Shown: piece after piece, positions 8,090-16,534 of the stretch | How positions within the stretch are numbered: the stretch's first letter is position 1 | How the letters are laid out: each line of letters begins with the position of its first letter | Origin: Pelagihabitans sp963760375 | Lineage (GTDB): Bacteria; Bacteroidota; Bacteroidia; Flavobacteriales; Flavobacteriaceae | Assembly (NCBI GenBank): GCA_963760375.1 | Contig: CAVXCS010000005.1 | Coordinates: forward strand, 744,001 to 808,000 | Direction of reading: 5' to 3' | Length of the DNA: 64,000 nucleotides | Position numbers and translations under genes: made by a program | The notes under the pieces: model-generated | Seen by the model: only the letters and a program-made list of their open reading frames with translations | Database searches by the model: none | Told to the model about the DNA's origin: nothing

Positions 8090-9838
8090 TTATCGGTTGT
8101 TTTGACTGTCCTTGGCCTTGATGTCGACCCCGTTTTCATCGATTTTCATTTTGAACGTTTCCCCATTGTCCTTGATGTTGATGTCGATACCGTCTTCGTT
8201 GATGATGACGCGATTCCTTTCATTTTCGTTAGCTTCTTCAGCCTCTTTTTCAGGACAGTCCTGACAGTCCAATTCCCCGTCTTCACCCATTTTCCAAAGG
8301 TAATCCGCCGCCTCGCAGCCATCCATGTCCTGATCGTTTTCAGACCGGAACGTCCAGCAACGGTTGCTGTTTCCGATCGTGATCCGAAAAGTGGTGCCCA
8401 CGGGCAGATAAAGATTGGCACGCACTTCCTGGTCCATGAACTTATTTTCCCTGGCCGTAGTGAGGAAGTCGTTCAACATTAGGGCATTGCCCTCCACCTT
8501 GTACCCATAGTCGATTTTTTCGGAAGTGGCCTTGGCCTCGTCGAACGAGGGGCCGTTCGCTTCCTTGCGCACTTCGATCCTGATTAGGGAGTCCTTCGAT
8601 TTTTTGATATTGAACCTTACGTCTTTGGAAATGAAGACCTCCTTCCCATCTTCATCGGTACTGATGGTCATTCCATCCACACTCATGTTCCTTCGGTCCT
8701 CATATTCGAAAGCGGATGTGATCAATTCAATGTTCAAAGTATCCTGAAGGTTTTCCACATAAATTTCTTCACCTTGCGTTACGCTGCCGGTATAGGCATG
8801 TGCGGCGGCTTGCCGTACCCCCATGACGATCAAGGCGATGATCGATATCAACCAAAGGCCCAACAGAGAAAACTTGGCGATGTTGCCTATCGATTTCAAG
8901 TTGGTCACCAAAATCTTCAATCCCAGATAAAGCAGGAAGAAGAAGGGAATGCCAATGGCAAAGAAAGCCATCAAGGAAACGAGCCAGACCGGGGTATTGG
9001 TGGCATTGACCATATCATAAAAATCGACGCCGGGCAAGTGGATCCAGTCGAGCGCACCAACGGTCAACATCCCGATAAAAAGCCCGATGAGGGTGGCAGC
9101 ACCTATAATGATAAGGATGATGCCGATAAATTTGCCTACAATTTTGAAGAGGAACAAGATGATATCACCTAGGGTATCAAAAAACGTTTTGCCACCGTTC
9201 TTCACCCTATTGCCGACCTTATCATAGTCAACATTTTTGATCTTGTCGGCAACCTCTTCAAAGCCTTCCTTTACTTTTCGCTCTATGTTGCTGATGTTGA
9301 CGGCCTCGCCGCGCATATCGAGCTTCTGGGAAGTGGTAACCGCCTCGGGAATCAAAATCCAAAGCAATCCGTAGATCAGGATAAATCCGCCACTGGAACC
9401 AATGGTGAGCAAGATCCAGGCGAGCCGTATCCAAACGGGCTCGATGTTGAAATAGTGCGCCAAGCCTGCGGAGACCCCGGCCACATATTTGTTCTCGGTA
9501 TCGCGGTAGAGTTTTTTCACCCGCTTTTTCTCCTGGCCGGAAGTGGCCCTGGGTTCATCTTCAAAAATGTCCTCATCGACCATATAATCTTCTGGTTGCC
9601 CCATGATGGCAATGACCTCATCCACTTCCTTTTGGGTGATGACCTGTCGTTCGTCTTTGACCTTTTCTTGGAAAAGCTCGGCGATCCGGGCCTCGATATC
9701 CGCCAATATTTCGTCGCTTCCGGGCGTATTGGTAAAAGAACGTTTCACGGCCTCCAGGTATCGCCTCATCTTATTGTACGCATCTTCATCAATATGGAAA
9801 AGTATATTGGCGAGATTTATGTTTACTGTCTTGTTCAT
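8090..9838 (-). CDS. PspC domain membrane protein
   Basis: Envelope-stress related protein of 582 residues. Residues 1-100 are soluble with a conserved N-terminal motif (LANILFHIDEDAY). Residues 108-166 form the PspC domain with VAGVSAGLAHYFNIEPVWIR and a hydrophobic hairpin. Several more membrane segments lie between about 220 and 350. The C-terminal part is soluble, acidic and rich in Asp/Glu/Asn, with a CQDC pair near residue 530. Its ATG overlaps the padR stop by four bases. E. coli PspC acts in phage-shock signalling; here the function is inferred only from the domain and from linkage to a PadR repressor. Confidence 0.9.
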   Translation of the reverse strand: MNKTVNINLANILFHIDEDAYNKMRRYLEAVKRSFTNTPGSDEILADIEARIAELFQEKVKDERQVITQKEVDEVIAIMGQPEDYMVDEDIFEDEPRATSGQEKKRVKKLYRDTENKYVAGVSAGLAHYFNIEPVWIRLAWILLTIGSSGGFILIYGLLWILIPEAVTTSQKLDMRGEAVNISNIERKVKEGFEEVADKIKNVDYDKVGNRVKNGGKTFFDTLGDIILFLFKIVGKFIGIILIIIGAATLIGLFIGMLTVGALDWIHLPGVDFYDMVNATNTPVWLVSLMAFFAIGIPFFFLLYLGLKILVTNLKSIGNIAKFSLLGLWLISIIALIVMGVRQAAAHAYTGSVTQGEEIYVENLQDTLNIELITSAFEYEDRRNMSVDGMTISTDEDGKEVFISKDVRFNIKKSKDSLIRIEVRKEANGPSFDEAKATSEKIDYGYKVEGNALMLNDFLTTARENKFMDQEVRANLYLPVGTTFRITIGNSNRCWTFRSENDQDMDGCEAADYLWKMGEDGELDCQDCPEKEAEEANENERNRVIINEDGIDINIKDNGETFKMKIDENGVDIKAKDSQNNR

Positions 9839-10176
9839 TTTTTACTTGTTTTAGTGTTGGTTACCAGATTCGTGGCATTTCTAAGTTCGTCCCAAGTGGT
9901 ATCCAATTCCTTTAGGAACAGTTTACCGGTCTCAGTTAAAGTATAGTACTTTCTTGGGGGTCCTGAAGTCGATTCTTCCCAACGATAGTTGAGTAAGCCC
10001 GCATTCTTTAACCTGGTGAGCAGCGGATAGATGGTACCCTCTACCACAAGCATTTTTGCGTCTTTTAGGGTCTCTAGTATTTCGGAGGCGTACTTGTCCT
10101 TTCCATTGAGTATGGAAAGAATGCAATACTCCAAAACCCCTTTGCGCATCTGTGCTTTTGTGTTTTCTACATTCAT
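9835..10176 (-). CDS. PadR-family transcriptional regulator
   Basis: Winged-helix regulator of 113 residues with the typical PadR N-terminus (LEYCILSILNGKDKYASEI) and the wing sequence YPLLTRLKNAGLL followed by TSGPPRKYYTLTETG. It is the first gene of the PadR-PspC-DUF2807 operon. By analogy it represses its own operon under non-stress conditions. A palindrome in the promoter of the nearby DUF4870 gene (11385-11405) is a possible second target. Confidence 0.93.
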   Translation of the reverse strand: MNVENTKAQMRKGVLEYCILSILNGKDKYASEILETLKDAKMLVVEGTIYPLLTRLKNAGLLNYRWEESTSGPPRKYYTLTETGKLFLKELDTTWDELRNATNLVTNTKTSKK

Positions 10177-10364
10177 AACTTCATTTTGATTTTGGTGCAG
10201 TACCGACTAATGTGGGGGATTTTGTCAATTCCTCTGAAATGATCGTCTGCTTGGATTAACTGTTCGTTTTCTGATCGATGAATAAACATTCGGTTTGATT
10301 TTGATTGATGAATAAACTCCTGTTACCGGGTGTGATGAGTACCCATTGCGATTGCTATATTTTT

Positions 10365-10862
10365 TCAATGTAGGCTGATGACCCTTGCCATTTGCCAGTT
10401 ATCATCGCGTTGCTGCCATATCACGATGAATTTGCTTGCATGGGAGGGCGTACCCGATACTTCTTGATTATTATGGAATTTGTGCATTCCGATTTCCACG
10501 GCACCGTAATCTTTGATGGGATAGACCTCCAAACTGCCCTCCACCAGTTCCCTACTGACCTTGCCACAGATATTTTCCTTGGTTTTCTCCAATATGTCCT
10601 GTTTGGAAGTGGATAGTCCGCCTTGATCATGATAAAATTCAACGCTGTCGGAAAGCATCGCTGCCTGGGTTTCCAGATCACAGCGGTTATAGGCACTGAA
10701 AAAAACACTGTCCCTATTTTTAATGGTTTCGTAAAGAGTTTCCGGTTCCAAATTTTTGCCTTGATTTATAGTGTTCTTTGGCCCGTAAGACCCCATGACC
10801 AGAGCCACGATCAGCAGTAAAAAAGGAAATGATAGGTTCGATATGGTGTTGAATCGGTTCAT
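10365..10862 (-). CDS. SnoaL/NTF2-like domain protein (DUF4440-type) with N-terminal anchor
   Basis: 165 residues: a hydrophobic N-terminal segment (FPFLLLIVALVMGSYG) that may be a signal or anchor, then a cystatin/NTF2-like fold beginning ETLYETIKNRDSVFFSAYNRCD and ending KFIVIWQQRDDNWQMARVIS, the pattern of DUF4440 proteins. No catalytic residues are assigned. The ATG shares one base with the stop of the DUF4870 gene upstream, so they form an operon. Confidence 0.8.
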   Translation of the reverse strand: MNRFNTISNLSFPFLLLIVALVMGSYGPKNTINQGKNLEPETLYETIKNRDSVFFSAYNRCDLETQAAMLSDSVEFYHDQGGLSTSKQDILEKTKENICGKVSRELVEGSLEVYPIKDYGAVEIGMHKFHNNQEVSGTPSHASKFIVIWQQRDDNWQMARVISLH

Positions 10863-11344
10863 TATTTGATGAATTTAATGGTGATGGGATAGGTAAAGGT
10901 CTGCCCTTCGTTGGTGCGTATGGTTGCCAAGAGGGTATATACGATGTTCACTAAGGTCAAAGCGCCCTGCGCCAGGCCGGCGAAACCAATGGGAAACAAC
11001 CATTTGCCGAAACGAAAGTCGTCGGAATCGAAATGGATGTTGAGGTTGTTGAAATTATTCAAACGGTCGAAACCAAAATGGGTAAAATCAAGGAGATTCG
11101 GAAAAAACCCAATAATGAACGGAATACTGATGATGCCCAAAAGGATCGAGTACAACAGCATGCTGATTTGGAAATTCAGCGCCTGCTTGCCATTGTAATC
11201 CACAAATTCATATTCCTTTTTGTTGGCGGTCCAAAGTACCAGGGGAATGATGAAATTTCCAAAAGGTATAAAGAACTTGGAAAAAGTGGAGGCATGGATC
11301 AGGGCCGATAGGTTTCGCTCGTGTTTTGATAAGGTATCAGTCAT
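10862..11344 (-). CDS. DUF4870 (Tic20-like) membrane protein
   Basis: 160 residues with the DUF4870 hallmark near the N-terminus: LSALIHASTFSKFFIPFGNFIIPLVLW, followed by a charged stretch with VDYNGKQALNFQ and two further membrane spans. Proteins of this family accompany PspC/PadR stress genes in Bacteroidota. It is the first gene of an operon with the NTF2-like protein. A promoter with an overlapping palindrome lies directly upstream (11364-11405). Confidence 0.88.
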   Translation of the reverse strand: MTDTLSKHERNLSALIHASTFSKFFIPFGNFIIPLVLWTANKKEYEFVDYNGKQALNFQISMLLYSILLGIISIPFIIGFFPNLLDFTHFGFDRLNNFNNLNIHFDSDDFRFGKWLFPIGFAGLAQGALTLVNIVYTLLATIRTNEGQTFTYPITIKFIK

Positions 11345-11363
11345 GGCATGTTATTTTCTTATA

Positions 11364-11405
11364 CAAATATATATCCAAAAGAAGGTACTATGCAACACAT
11401 AGTAC
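11364..11405 (-). promoter_or_regulatory. Promoter with overlapping palindromic operator for the DUF4870 operon
   Basis: On the minus strand TATATTTG (11371-11364) is a perfect TAnnTTTG -7 element. A TTG at 11395-11393 sits 21 bases upstream, the expected -33 spacing. That TTG is in the centre of a perfect inverted repeat GTACTATG-N5-CATAGTAC (11385-11405). A dimeric repressor bound there would cover the -33 element. The nearby PadR is the natural candidate, by inference. Confidence 0.65.
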
Positions 11406-11477
11406 TAATTATTAACATATATTTAACAATTTGTTATTCGATTATTTTCAATACTTTTAGATCAAATATGTCGAACA

Positions 11478-11933
11478 ATGTCAATAACTGCGGGTAAATT
11501 CAACACTTTTACATTTTTTAAACTGCCCGCTGCCTGGTGGTGCGGCGTACGGCTAAAATCGATCGATGCAGGCCATGCCGTGTCGACGGTGCGCCACCGA
11601 TGGGTCAACCAAAATCCGTTCAATTCGATGTTTTGGGCCGTACAGGGGATGGCGGCTGAACTGTGTACCGGGGCATTGGTCACCCTGCATATCGAGGAAA
11701 GCGGGAAACCCATTTCCATGCTGGTCGCCAACAACAACGCGAATTTTTCGAAAAAGGCTACCGGCATGATCACCTTTAGCTGTGAAGACGGCCAACGGAT
11801 AAGGGAAGCCATAGATCAAACCGTGGCCACAGGGGAGGGGCAGACCTGCTGGATGCGTTCCGTAGGATTGAACGAAGACGGAGTCGTGGTTTCCACTTTC
11901 AATTTTGAATGGGCCGTGAAATTGAGGAGTTAA
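11478..11933 (+). CDS. DUF4442 hotdog-fold thioesterase-like protein
   Basis: 151-residue cytosolic protein of the DUF4442 family, a branch of hotdog-fold proteins related to acyl-CoA thioesterases. Typical features are the LPAAWWCGVR start, NPFNSMFWAVQGMAAELCTGAL around residues 46-67 and the ending VVVSTFNFEWAVK. The substrate is unknown. It is divergent from the DUF4870 operon and begins a run of four plus-strand genes. Confidence 0.85.
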   Translation: MSITAGKFNTFTFFKLPAAWWCGVRLKSIDAGHAVSTVRHRWVNQNPFNSMFWAVQGMAAELCTGALVTLHIEESGKPISMLVANNNANFSKKATGMITFSCEDGQRIREAIDQTVATGEGQTCWMRSVGLNEDGVVVSTFNFEWAVKLRS

Positions 11934-11962
11934 TGATCTTTTAATGTATTGGGATAAATGCG

Positions 11963-12448
11963 ATGGCGATGAAAAAATCGGTTCTATTTGAGGAAAAACA
12001 GAAGTTCGGCAAAATCTTCCTTTGGCTGATGTCGTTCTTTGTAATGGGCATCCCGCTCTATGGGATCATCCTACAGATCTTTTTAAAAACACCTTTTGGT
12101 AACAATCCCATGTCCAATTTGGGACTGATCGTCTTTGCGATCGGAATGCTCGCGTTCTGCGGTTTCTTTTGGTCGATGACCCTGATCACTAAAATAGACC
12201 AAAAGGCCATTTCCGTTCGCTACCTGCCTTTTTTCAACAAACAATTCAAATGGGAAGATATCGATAAGGCCGAGATCATCAAATATCGCTTTGTTGGGTT
12301 CGGCATCAGGTTGAGCTTCAAATACGGTACTGTTTACAACATCAAAGGAAATCGGGGCATGGCACTGCATTTAAAGGATGGAAAAAAATACCTCATCGGA
12401 ACCCAAAAACCGGAAGAACTTCAGAAATCGATCAATGCTTTTTTGTAA
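11963..12448 (+). CDS. Small membrane protein with PH-like soluble domain
   Basis: 161 residues. Two membrane segments at about 18-40 and 52-75 are followed by a soluble part with FKWEDIDKAEIIKYRF and a C-terminal KPEELQKSINAF helix, the layout of bacterial PH-domain membrane proteins. ATG codons at 11963 and 11969 are both possible. Function unknown. It follows the DUF4442 gene by 29 bases. Confidence 0.78.
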   Translation: MAMKKSVLFEEKQKFGKIFLWLMSFFVMGIPLYGIILQIFLKTPFGNNPMSNLGLIVFAIGMLAFCGFFWSMTLITKIDQKAISVRYLPFFNKQFKWEDIDKAEIIKYRFVGFGIRLSFKYGTVYNIKGNRGMALHLKDGKKYLIGTQKPEELQKSINAFL

Positions 12449-12510
12449 TGTATTGTAACAAATACCGGTCTTTGGGCAACTAATGGGAAATCAAAAAAAT
12501 AGAAATTGAA

Positions 12511-13311
12511 ATGAACGCACACGAGATAGACTATCATATTTATGGGGAGGAAATGCAATATGTCGAAATCGAGCTCGACCCCCAAGAAGCGGTTGTGGCA
12601 GAGGCCGGCAGCTTTATGATGATGGACAATGAGGTAAAAATGGATACCATTTTCGGCGATGGATCGAACCAGGACAACAGTGTTTTGGGAAAGATATTTT
12701 CGGCCGGTAAAAGGGTGCTCACCGGGGAGAGCCTTTTTATGACCGCCTTTTTGAATACGGGCCAAGGCAAAAGGAAAGTGAGCTTTGCATCGCCCTATCC
12801 GGGCAAGATCTTGGCAATCGATCTTTCCGAGAAGCAGGGCAAGTTCATTTGCCAAAAAGACGCTTTTTTATGTGCGGCAAAAGGGGTGTCGATTGGCATT
12901 GAATTTTCGAAACGTCTGGGTCGCGGACTTTTTGGCGGTGAAGGCTTCATTATGCAAAAGCTGGAAGGCGACGGTATGGCCTTTGTGCATGCGGGCGGTA
13001 CCCTGGCCAAAAAAGTACTCGGACCAGGGGAAGTGCTCAAGGTCGATACGGGCTGTATCGTGGGCTTTACCAAGGATGTCGATTATGACATCGAATTCAT
13101 CGGGGGCATCAAGAACACCATTTTTGGGGGCGAAGGACTGTTCTTTGCCAGGCTGAGGGGTCCCGGAACGGTCTACATCCAATCCCTGCCCTTTAGCCGT
13201 TTGGCCGGCCGGGTTTGGGCCGCGGCACCCAAAGGCGGTGGCAAGGATAAGGGTGAGGGCAGTATTTTAGGGGGTTTGGGCGATCTGCTCGACGGTGACA
13301 ATCGCTTTTAG
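12511..13311 (+). CDS. AIM24/TIGR00266 family protein
   Basis: 266 residues matching the TIGR00266/AIM24 family: EAGSFMMMDNEV at about 31-42, the glycine-rich GRGLFGGEGFIMQKL repeat in the middle, DTGCIVGFTKDVDYD and TIFGGEGLFFARLRGPG, then a Gly/Lys-rich tail. The fold is a beta-barrel trimer in known members; the biochemical role is not known. The next gene starts two bases after its stop. Confidence 0.92.
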   Translation: MNAHEIDYHIYGEEMQYVEIELDPQEAVVAEAGSFMMMDNEVKMDTIFGDGSNQDNSVLGKIFSAGKRVLTGESLFMTAFLNTGQGKRKVSFASPYPGKILAIDLSEKQGKFICQKDAFLCAAKGVSIGIEFSKRLGRGLFGGEGFIMQKLEGDGMAFVHAGGTLAKKVLGPGEVLKVDTGCIVGFTKDVDYDIEFIGGIKNTIFGGEGLFFARLRGPGTVYIQSLPFSRLAGRVWAAAPKGGGKDKGEGSILGGLGDLLDGDNRF

Positions 13312-13312
13312 C

Positions 13313-13966
13313 ATGGATTTCGGCAATTTAATCAAATTTCTTGGGGAGCTCGATCAAAACAACAATAAGGAATGGATGGACGCCCACCGGAAATGGTACA
13401 AAACGGTCAGGGACGAATTCATCGCCTGGTTGGATGATCTTGATATTACACTGGCCGGCTTGGACAGGGATTATTACCCCACCCCGGGAAAGAAGGGTAT
13501 CAACCGCATCAACAACAATTTAATGTTCCATCCCCATAAACCGATATACAAAGACCATTTTGGGGGCGGACTCGACAAAAGGCCTGGCACCGGCGATTTT
13601 TATATCCAAATCGGCCTTCATGAATCACTCTTGGCAGGAGGCCGTTGGCGGCCCGATCCCAAGGCACTGAAAAGCATCCGGGAGGCTCTTGATTACGATG
13701 GGGAAGCATTCAAAAAGATCTTGGACAAAAAATCTTTCAAGGATACCTTTGGGTCGCTTTATGAAGACGAGAAACTGACCAACGCCCCCAAAGGGTTTTC
13801 CATTGACCACCCCCACATCGATCTGTTGCGCCACAAGACCTTTGCCGTGGTGCATCCCCTGACCCAAGCGGAAGTTTTACAGCCCGATTTTAAGGAAAAA
13901 GTGATCAAAGTGTATCTGGAGATGTTGCCATTTCGGCGCTATCTCAATAAAGCAGTCATGGTTTAA
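13313..13966 (+). CDS. DUF2461 domain protein
   Basis: 217-residue cytosolic protein of the DUF2461/TIGR02453 family, with the start FLGELDQNNNKEWMDAHRKW, the central YKDHFGGGLDKRPGTGDFYIQI and GGRWRPD. The ATG at 13313, right after the AIM24 stop, fits the family start better than an in-frame GTG at 13295 inside the previous gene. Function unknown. It converges with a DUF6090 gene, 17 bases away. Confidence 0.9.
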   Translation: MDFGNLIKFLGELDQNNNKEWMDAHRKWYKTVRDEFIAWLDDLDITLAGLDRDYYPTPGKKGINRINNNLMFHPHKPIYKDHFGGGLDKRPGTGDFYIQIGLHESLLAGGRWRPDPKALKSIREALDYDGEAFKKILDKKSFKDTFGSLYEDEKLTNAPKGFSIDHPHIDLLRHKTFAVVHPLTQAEVLQPDFKEKVIKVYLEMLPFRRYLNKAVMV

Positions 13967-13983
13967 CGATTCAACCATTGATG

Positions 13984-14775
13984 TTAATAGGGCGTATAGA
14001 CTTTTGCTACTATGTCTGGGTATTTAGACTGGATCAGTGAATCTATTTGAGTAATGTCCCGGTCAATCCTGCCATAGGTGCCGAGGACCCGTCTTGTAAA
14101 AAAATCCAGGTCGACCAAAAGATTGGCAAATTCCCGACTTTCCAGCAGTTCCGAGTAGGAATTGGGGAATTTGGAAGCATGCATGGTGGTGATCATCTCG
14201 CCGGTTTCAAATTTCGACCTCATAGTGGTTCGATCTATGGCACGGTTCAAAAAGGGCCTTAATTGCTGGTCTACAAATTGGTTCTGAACCACCTCAAATT
14301 GAAGGAGATTTTCTTGGTTGGCCTTTAGGTCGGCCAGCTTTTTTCGGAGAACTGAAGAGGAAATATTATCAAAATCGCCCGAACCGCTGAGCACATCATA
14401 TATGGTGGTATTGCGTCCCGATACCCAAACCCAGGTCAATTTATGGAGGTACATTCCTATTTGAGAGGTATCCCGTTGTTCGGTTTGATTATTGATTACC
14501 AGCAATAGGCGGTCAGCGGCATCAACCACCTCCTGCATCACCCTGCTCCCCTTTTCCTTTAGAAAATTGTTGAACCGCAACTCTTCAGAAAGGTCTTGTA
14601 AGATACGCCGTTCTTCCCTGGCATTAACTCTTTCTTGGTTCCAAGTATTGATCTGCAGGGCGATGAGGATTCCGATGACCACCAGAAGAATTTCCCCAAT
14701 GGCGTATTTGAAATATTTGGAGGTTTTGTTTTCCATAAGTAAGGTCTGCCGAATGTGTCGAAAGAATTTGATCAT
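13984..14775 (-). CDS. DUF6090 family membrane protein, copy 1
   Basis: 263 residues. The hallmark N-terminus (MIKFFRHIRQTLL, then KYFKYAIGEILLVVIGILIALQINTWNQ) gives a basic cytoplasmic start, one membrane helix at about residues 29-46, and a long helical, probably coiled-coil, extracytoplasmic domain. It is one of six DUF6090 proteins in the window and lies alone, away from the others. The family has no established function. The C-terminal domains of the six copies differ strongly while the N-terminal 50 residues are conserved. Confidence 0.88.
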   Translation of the reverse strand: MIKFFRHIRQTLLMENKTSKYFKYAIGEILLVVIGILIALQINTWNQERVNAREERRILQDLSEELRFNNFLKEKGSRVMQEVVDAADRLLLVINNQTEQRDTSQIGMYLHKLTWVWVSGRNTTIYDVLSGSGDFDNISSSVLRKKLADLKANQENLLQFEVVQNQFVDQQLRPFLNRAIDRTTMRSKFETGEMITTMHASKFPNSYSELLESREFANLLVDLDFFTRRVLGTYGRIDRDITQIDSLIQSKYPDIVAKVYTPY

Positions 14776-14861
14776 TTTTTTAATGGGTTTGGTGTCCGGA
14801 AGCAGATATCCCGACCATCCCTTTAAGGTGCCTGAGGCTATCTTTTATTGGATAGGTGGCA

Positions 14862-14990
14862 TCAATCCGTATCATCCTCTGAAGTATCTTTTTTCTTCTT
14901 TTTCATTTGATTATAACGCGTGACCAGTCGTACGCCCAAACGGGCAAACAGGATGACCGCAATCACCATCACAATATCAAATCCGTTCAT
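14862..14990 (-). CDS. Small single-span membrane protein (42 aa)
   Basis: Minus-strand ORF of 42 codons from ATG at 14990. It encodes a hydrophobic segment (FDIVMVIAVILFARLGV) and then a strongly basic and acidic tail (MKKKKKDTSEDD). This is the composition of a real small membrane protein rather than a random ORF. It lies between an APC transporter and a DUF6090 gene. No family recognised. Confidence 0.45.
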   Translation of the reverse strand: MNGFDIVMVIAVILFARLGVRLVTRYNQMKKKKKDTSEDDTD

Positions 14991-15149
14991 CCGTACTTTT
15001 TTTTGAGGCCATTATTGCTTTTTTGGTTCGAAGTTAAATGTACCTTTTTCAGTTCATTTCTTACCGCTTCGCACCCATTTTCTGTTCGCTTAGTGATTCT
15101 TACATCGATAAATCTGTTATTGATCGATGGGATGATTTGGACATAAAAC

Positions 15150-16532
15150 CTAATTCTTGAGGGCGTTCTCTATCGGTTCCGGTTCAAACCAGCCCTTTTT
15201 CATTTTATACTTCACCCAAATACCGGCATAGAGACAGGAAAGCAGTACAATAACCCCTGCATTCATATACACCTGTAGGGTCATTTCCGGGGAAGGGGAA
15301 TTGTTCAAGATCATATAGACCATACCGAGGATGCCCAATACTTGGGGCAAAGGGTACCACGGACTCTTAAAAGGGCGCTTAAAATCGGGGTATCGCCTGC
15401 GCAGGACAATCAGGTTGAGGTGTGAAATGATATAGGCCACCAGCCAACAGGTGGCCGCGGAAATCAATAAGGTTAAAATAATGTCCTCTTGCCCTTTCAA
15501 AAGGATCGTGGGCACCATAATGAGCAGTCCCACAAAACCAATGCCCACCCAAGGCGATCGGGATTTGGGATGCAATTTCATGAAAACGGCGGGCAATTGT
15601 TGGTTCTGTGCCATGCCAAAGAGCATCCTGGGAATCGTGGCCAAGACGGTATTGATGGTACTGCAGGTGGCCGTGATGGCCAGTACGGCCATAATCAACT
15701 TCCCCGATTCCCCGAAAAGGGCCGTGATCAGTACCGCATGCGGAATGTCGGAACCGGCCAGGGCCTCTTGTGGCACCGCCAAATAAGCTGCCAGGGCCAC
15801 CAAGGTATAGATGACCAACAGCACCACGGCAGCCAAAATCATGGATCTGGGAATATTTTTATTCGGATTCTTGGTTTCTTCGATCATCGGGCATACAAAT
15901 TCAAGGGCCATGAAAGACCAAAGCGCCATCGTGGTCAGGCTCAGCACGCCAATGTCCAAATGCTCAAAGCCTTCCCAAAACGATAGGAACGACCCCCCCT
16001 GTGGATCGGCCTCTGTCAATCCCGTAACCCCGATAACAAGCAGGGCGGTGAGCATCAAATAGGCCAAAAGGTTCTGTACTTTGGCAAAAAAGTCGACCCC
16101 GAGGATGTTCAAGAGCGTCAACAAAATAATGATTACCCAACCCATTTGTGAGAACGATCCCGGGTAGAGCGTATCGAGCACCGATTCGAGCAGGAACAGT
16201 TCGGCCGGGAGCCCGAAAACGGCCGGGGCCAGATATCCCGAGATGGTGGCCACAATGGCGGGAAGATGTCCCATCGATACTTCGGTATAGGCACTGATAC
16301 TGCCGGCTTTGGGCAACATCAAGGCCAGTTCGGAAAAAGTAAAGACATAACAAAGGGTAAGGATAAAGGCGATGACCAGGGCCACAAAAAAGGAGGATCC
16401 GCCGATACCGACCCCCTGCAATATGCTGACGAAAACGACCTGGGCCACCACCACCCCAACGGCTATGGCGAAGAGCGATGGCAGGCCCAAAACCCTTTTT
16501 AATTCGCCGGGCACTTTGTTTGAGGCACCCAA
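15150..16532 (-). CDS. APC-superfamily amino acid permease
   Basis: 460 residues with about 12 hydrophobic segments and APC-family signatures: GVGIGGSSFF in TM1-2, FTFSELALMLPKAGSISAYTEV, and EETKNPNKNIPRSM between later helices. It imports or exchanges amino acids or related amines across the inner membrane; the substrate is not readable. It is two bases downstream of the unknown gene at 16535-17494, so the two form an operon. Confidence 0.9.
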   Translation of the reverse strand: MGASNKVPGELKRVLGLPSLFAIAVGVVVAQVVFVSILQGVGIGGSSFFVALVIAFILTLCYVFTFSELALMLPKAGSISAYTEVSMGHLPAIVATISGYLAPAVFGLPAELFLLESVLDTLYPGSFSQMGWVIIILLTLLNILGVDFFAKVQNLLAYLMLTALLVIGVTGLTEADPQGGSFLSFWEGFEHLDIGVLSLTTMALWSFMALEFVCPMIEETKNPNKNIPRSMILAAVVLLVIYTLVALAAYLAVPQEALAGSDIPHAVLITALFGESGKLIMAVLAITATCSTINTVLATIPRMLFGMAQNQQLPAVFMKLHPKSRSPWVGIGFVGLLIMVPTILLKGQEDIILTLLISAATCWLVAYIISHLNLIVLRRRYPDFKRPFKSPWYPLPQVLGILGMVYMILNNSPSPEMTLQVYMNAGVIVLLSCLYAGIWVKYKMKKGWFEPEPIENALKN

Positions 16533-16534
16533 GT

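Noticed and set aside
14907..15146. 79-codon plus-strand ORF between the DUF6090 and APC genes
   Set aside because: Odd composition, no start context, and overlaps a more plausible small minus-strand membrane protein.
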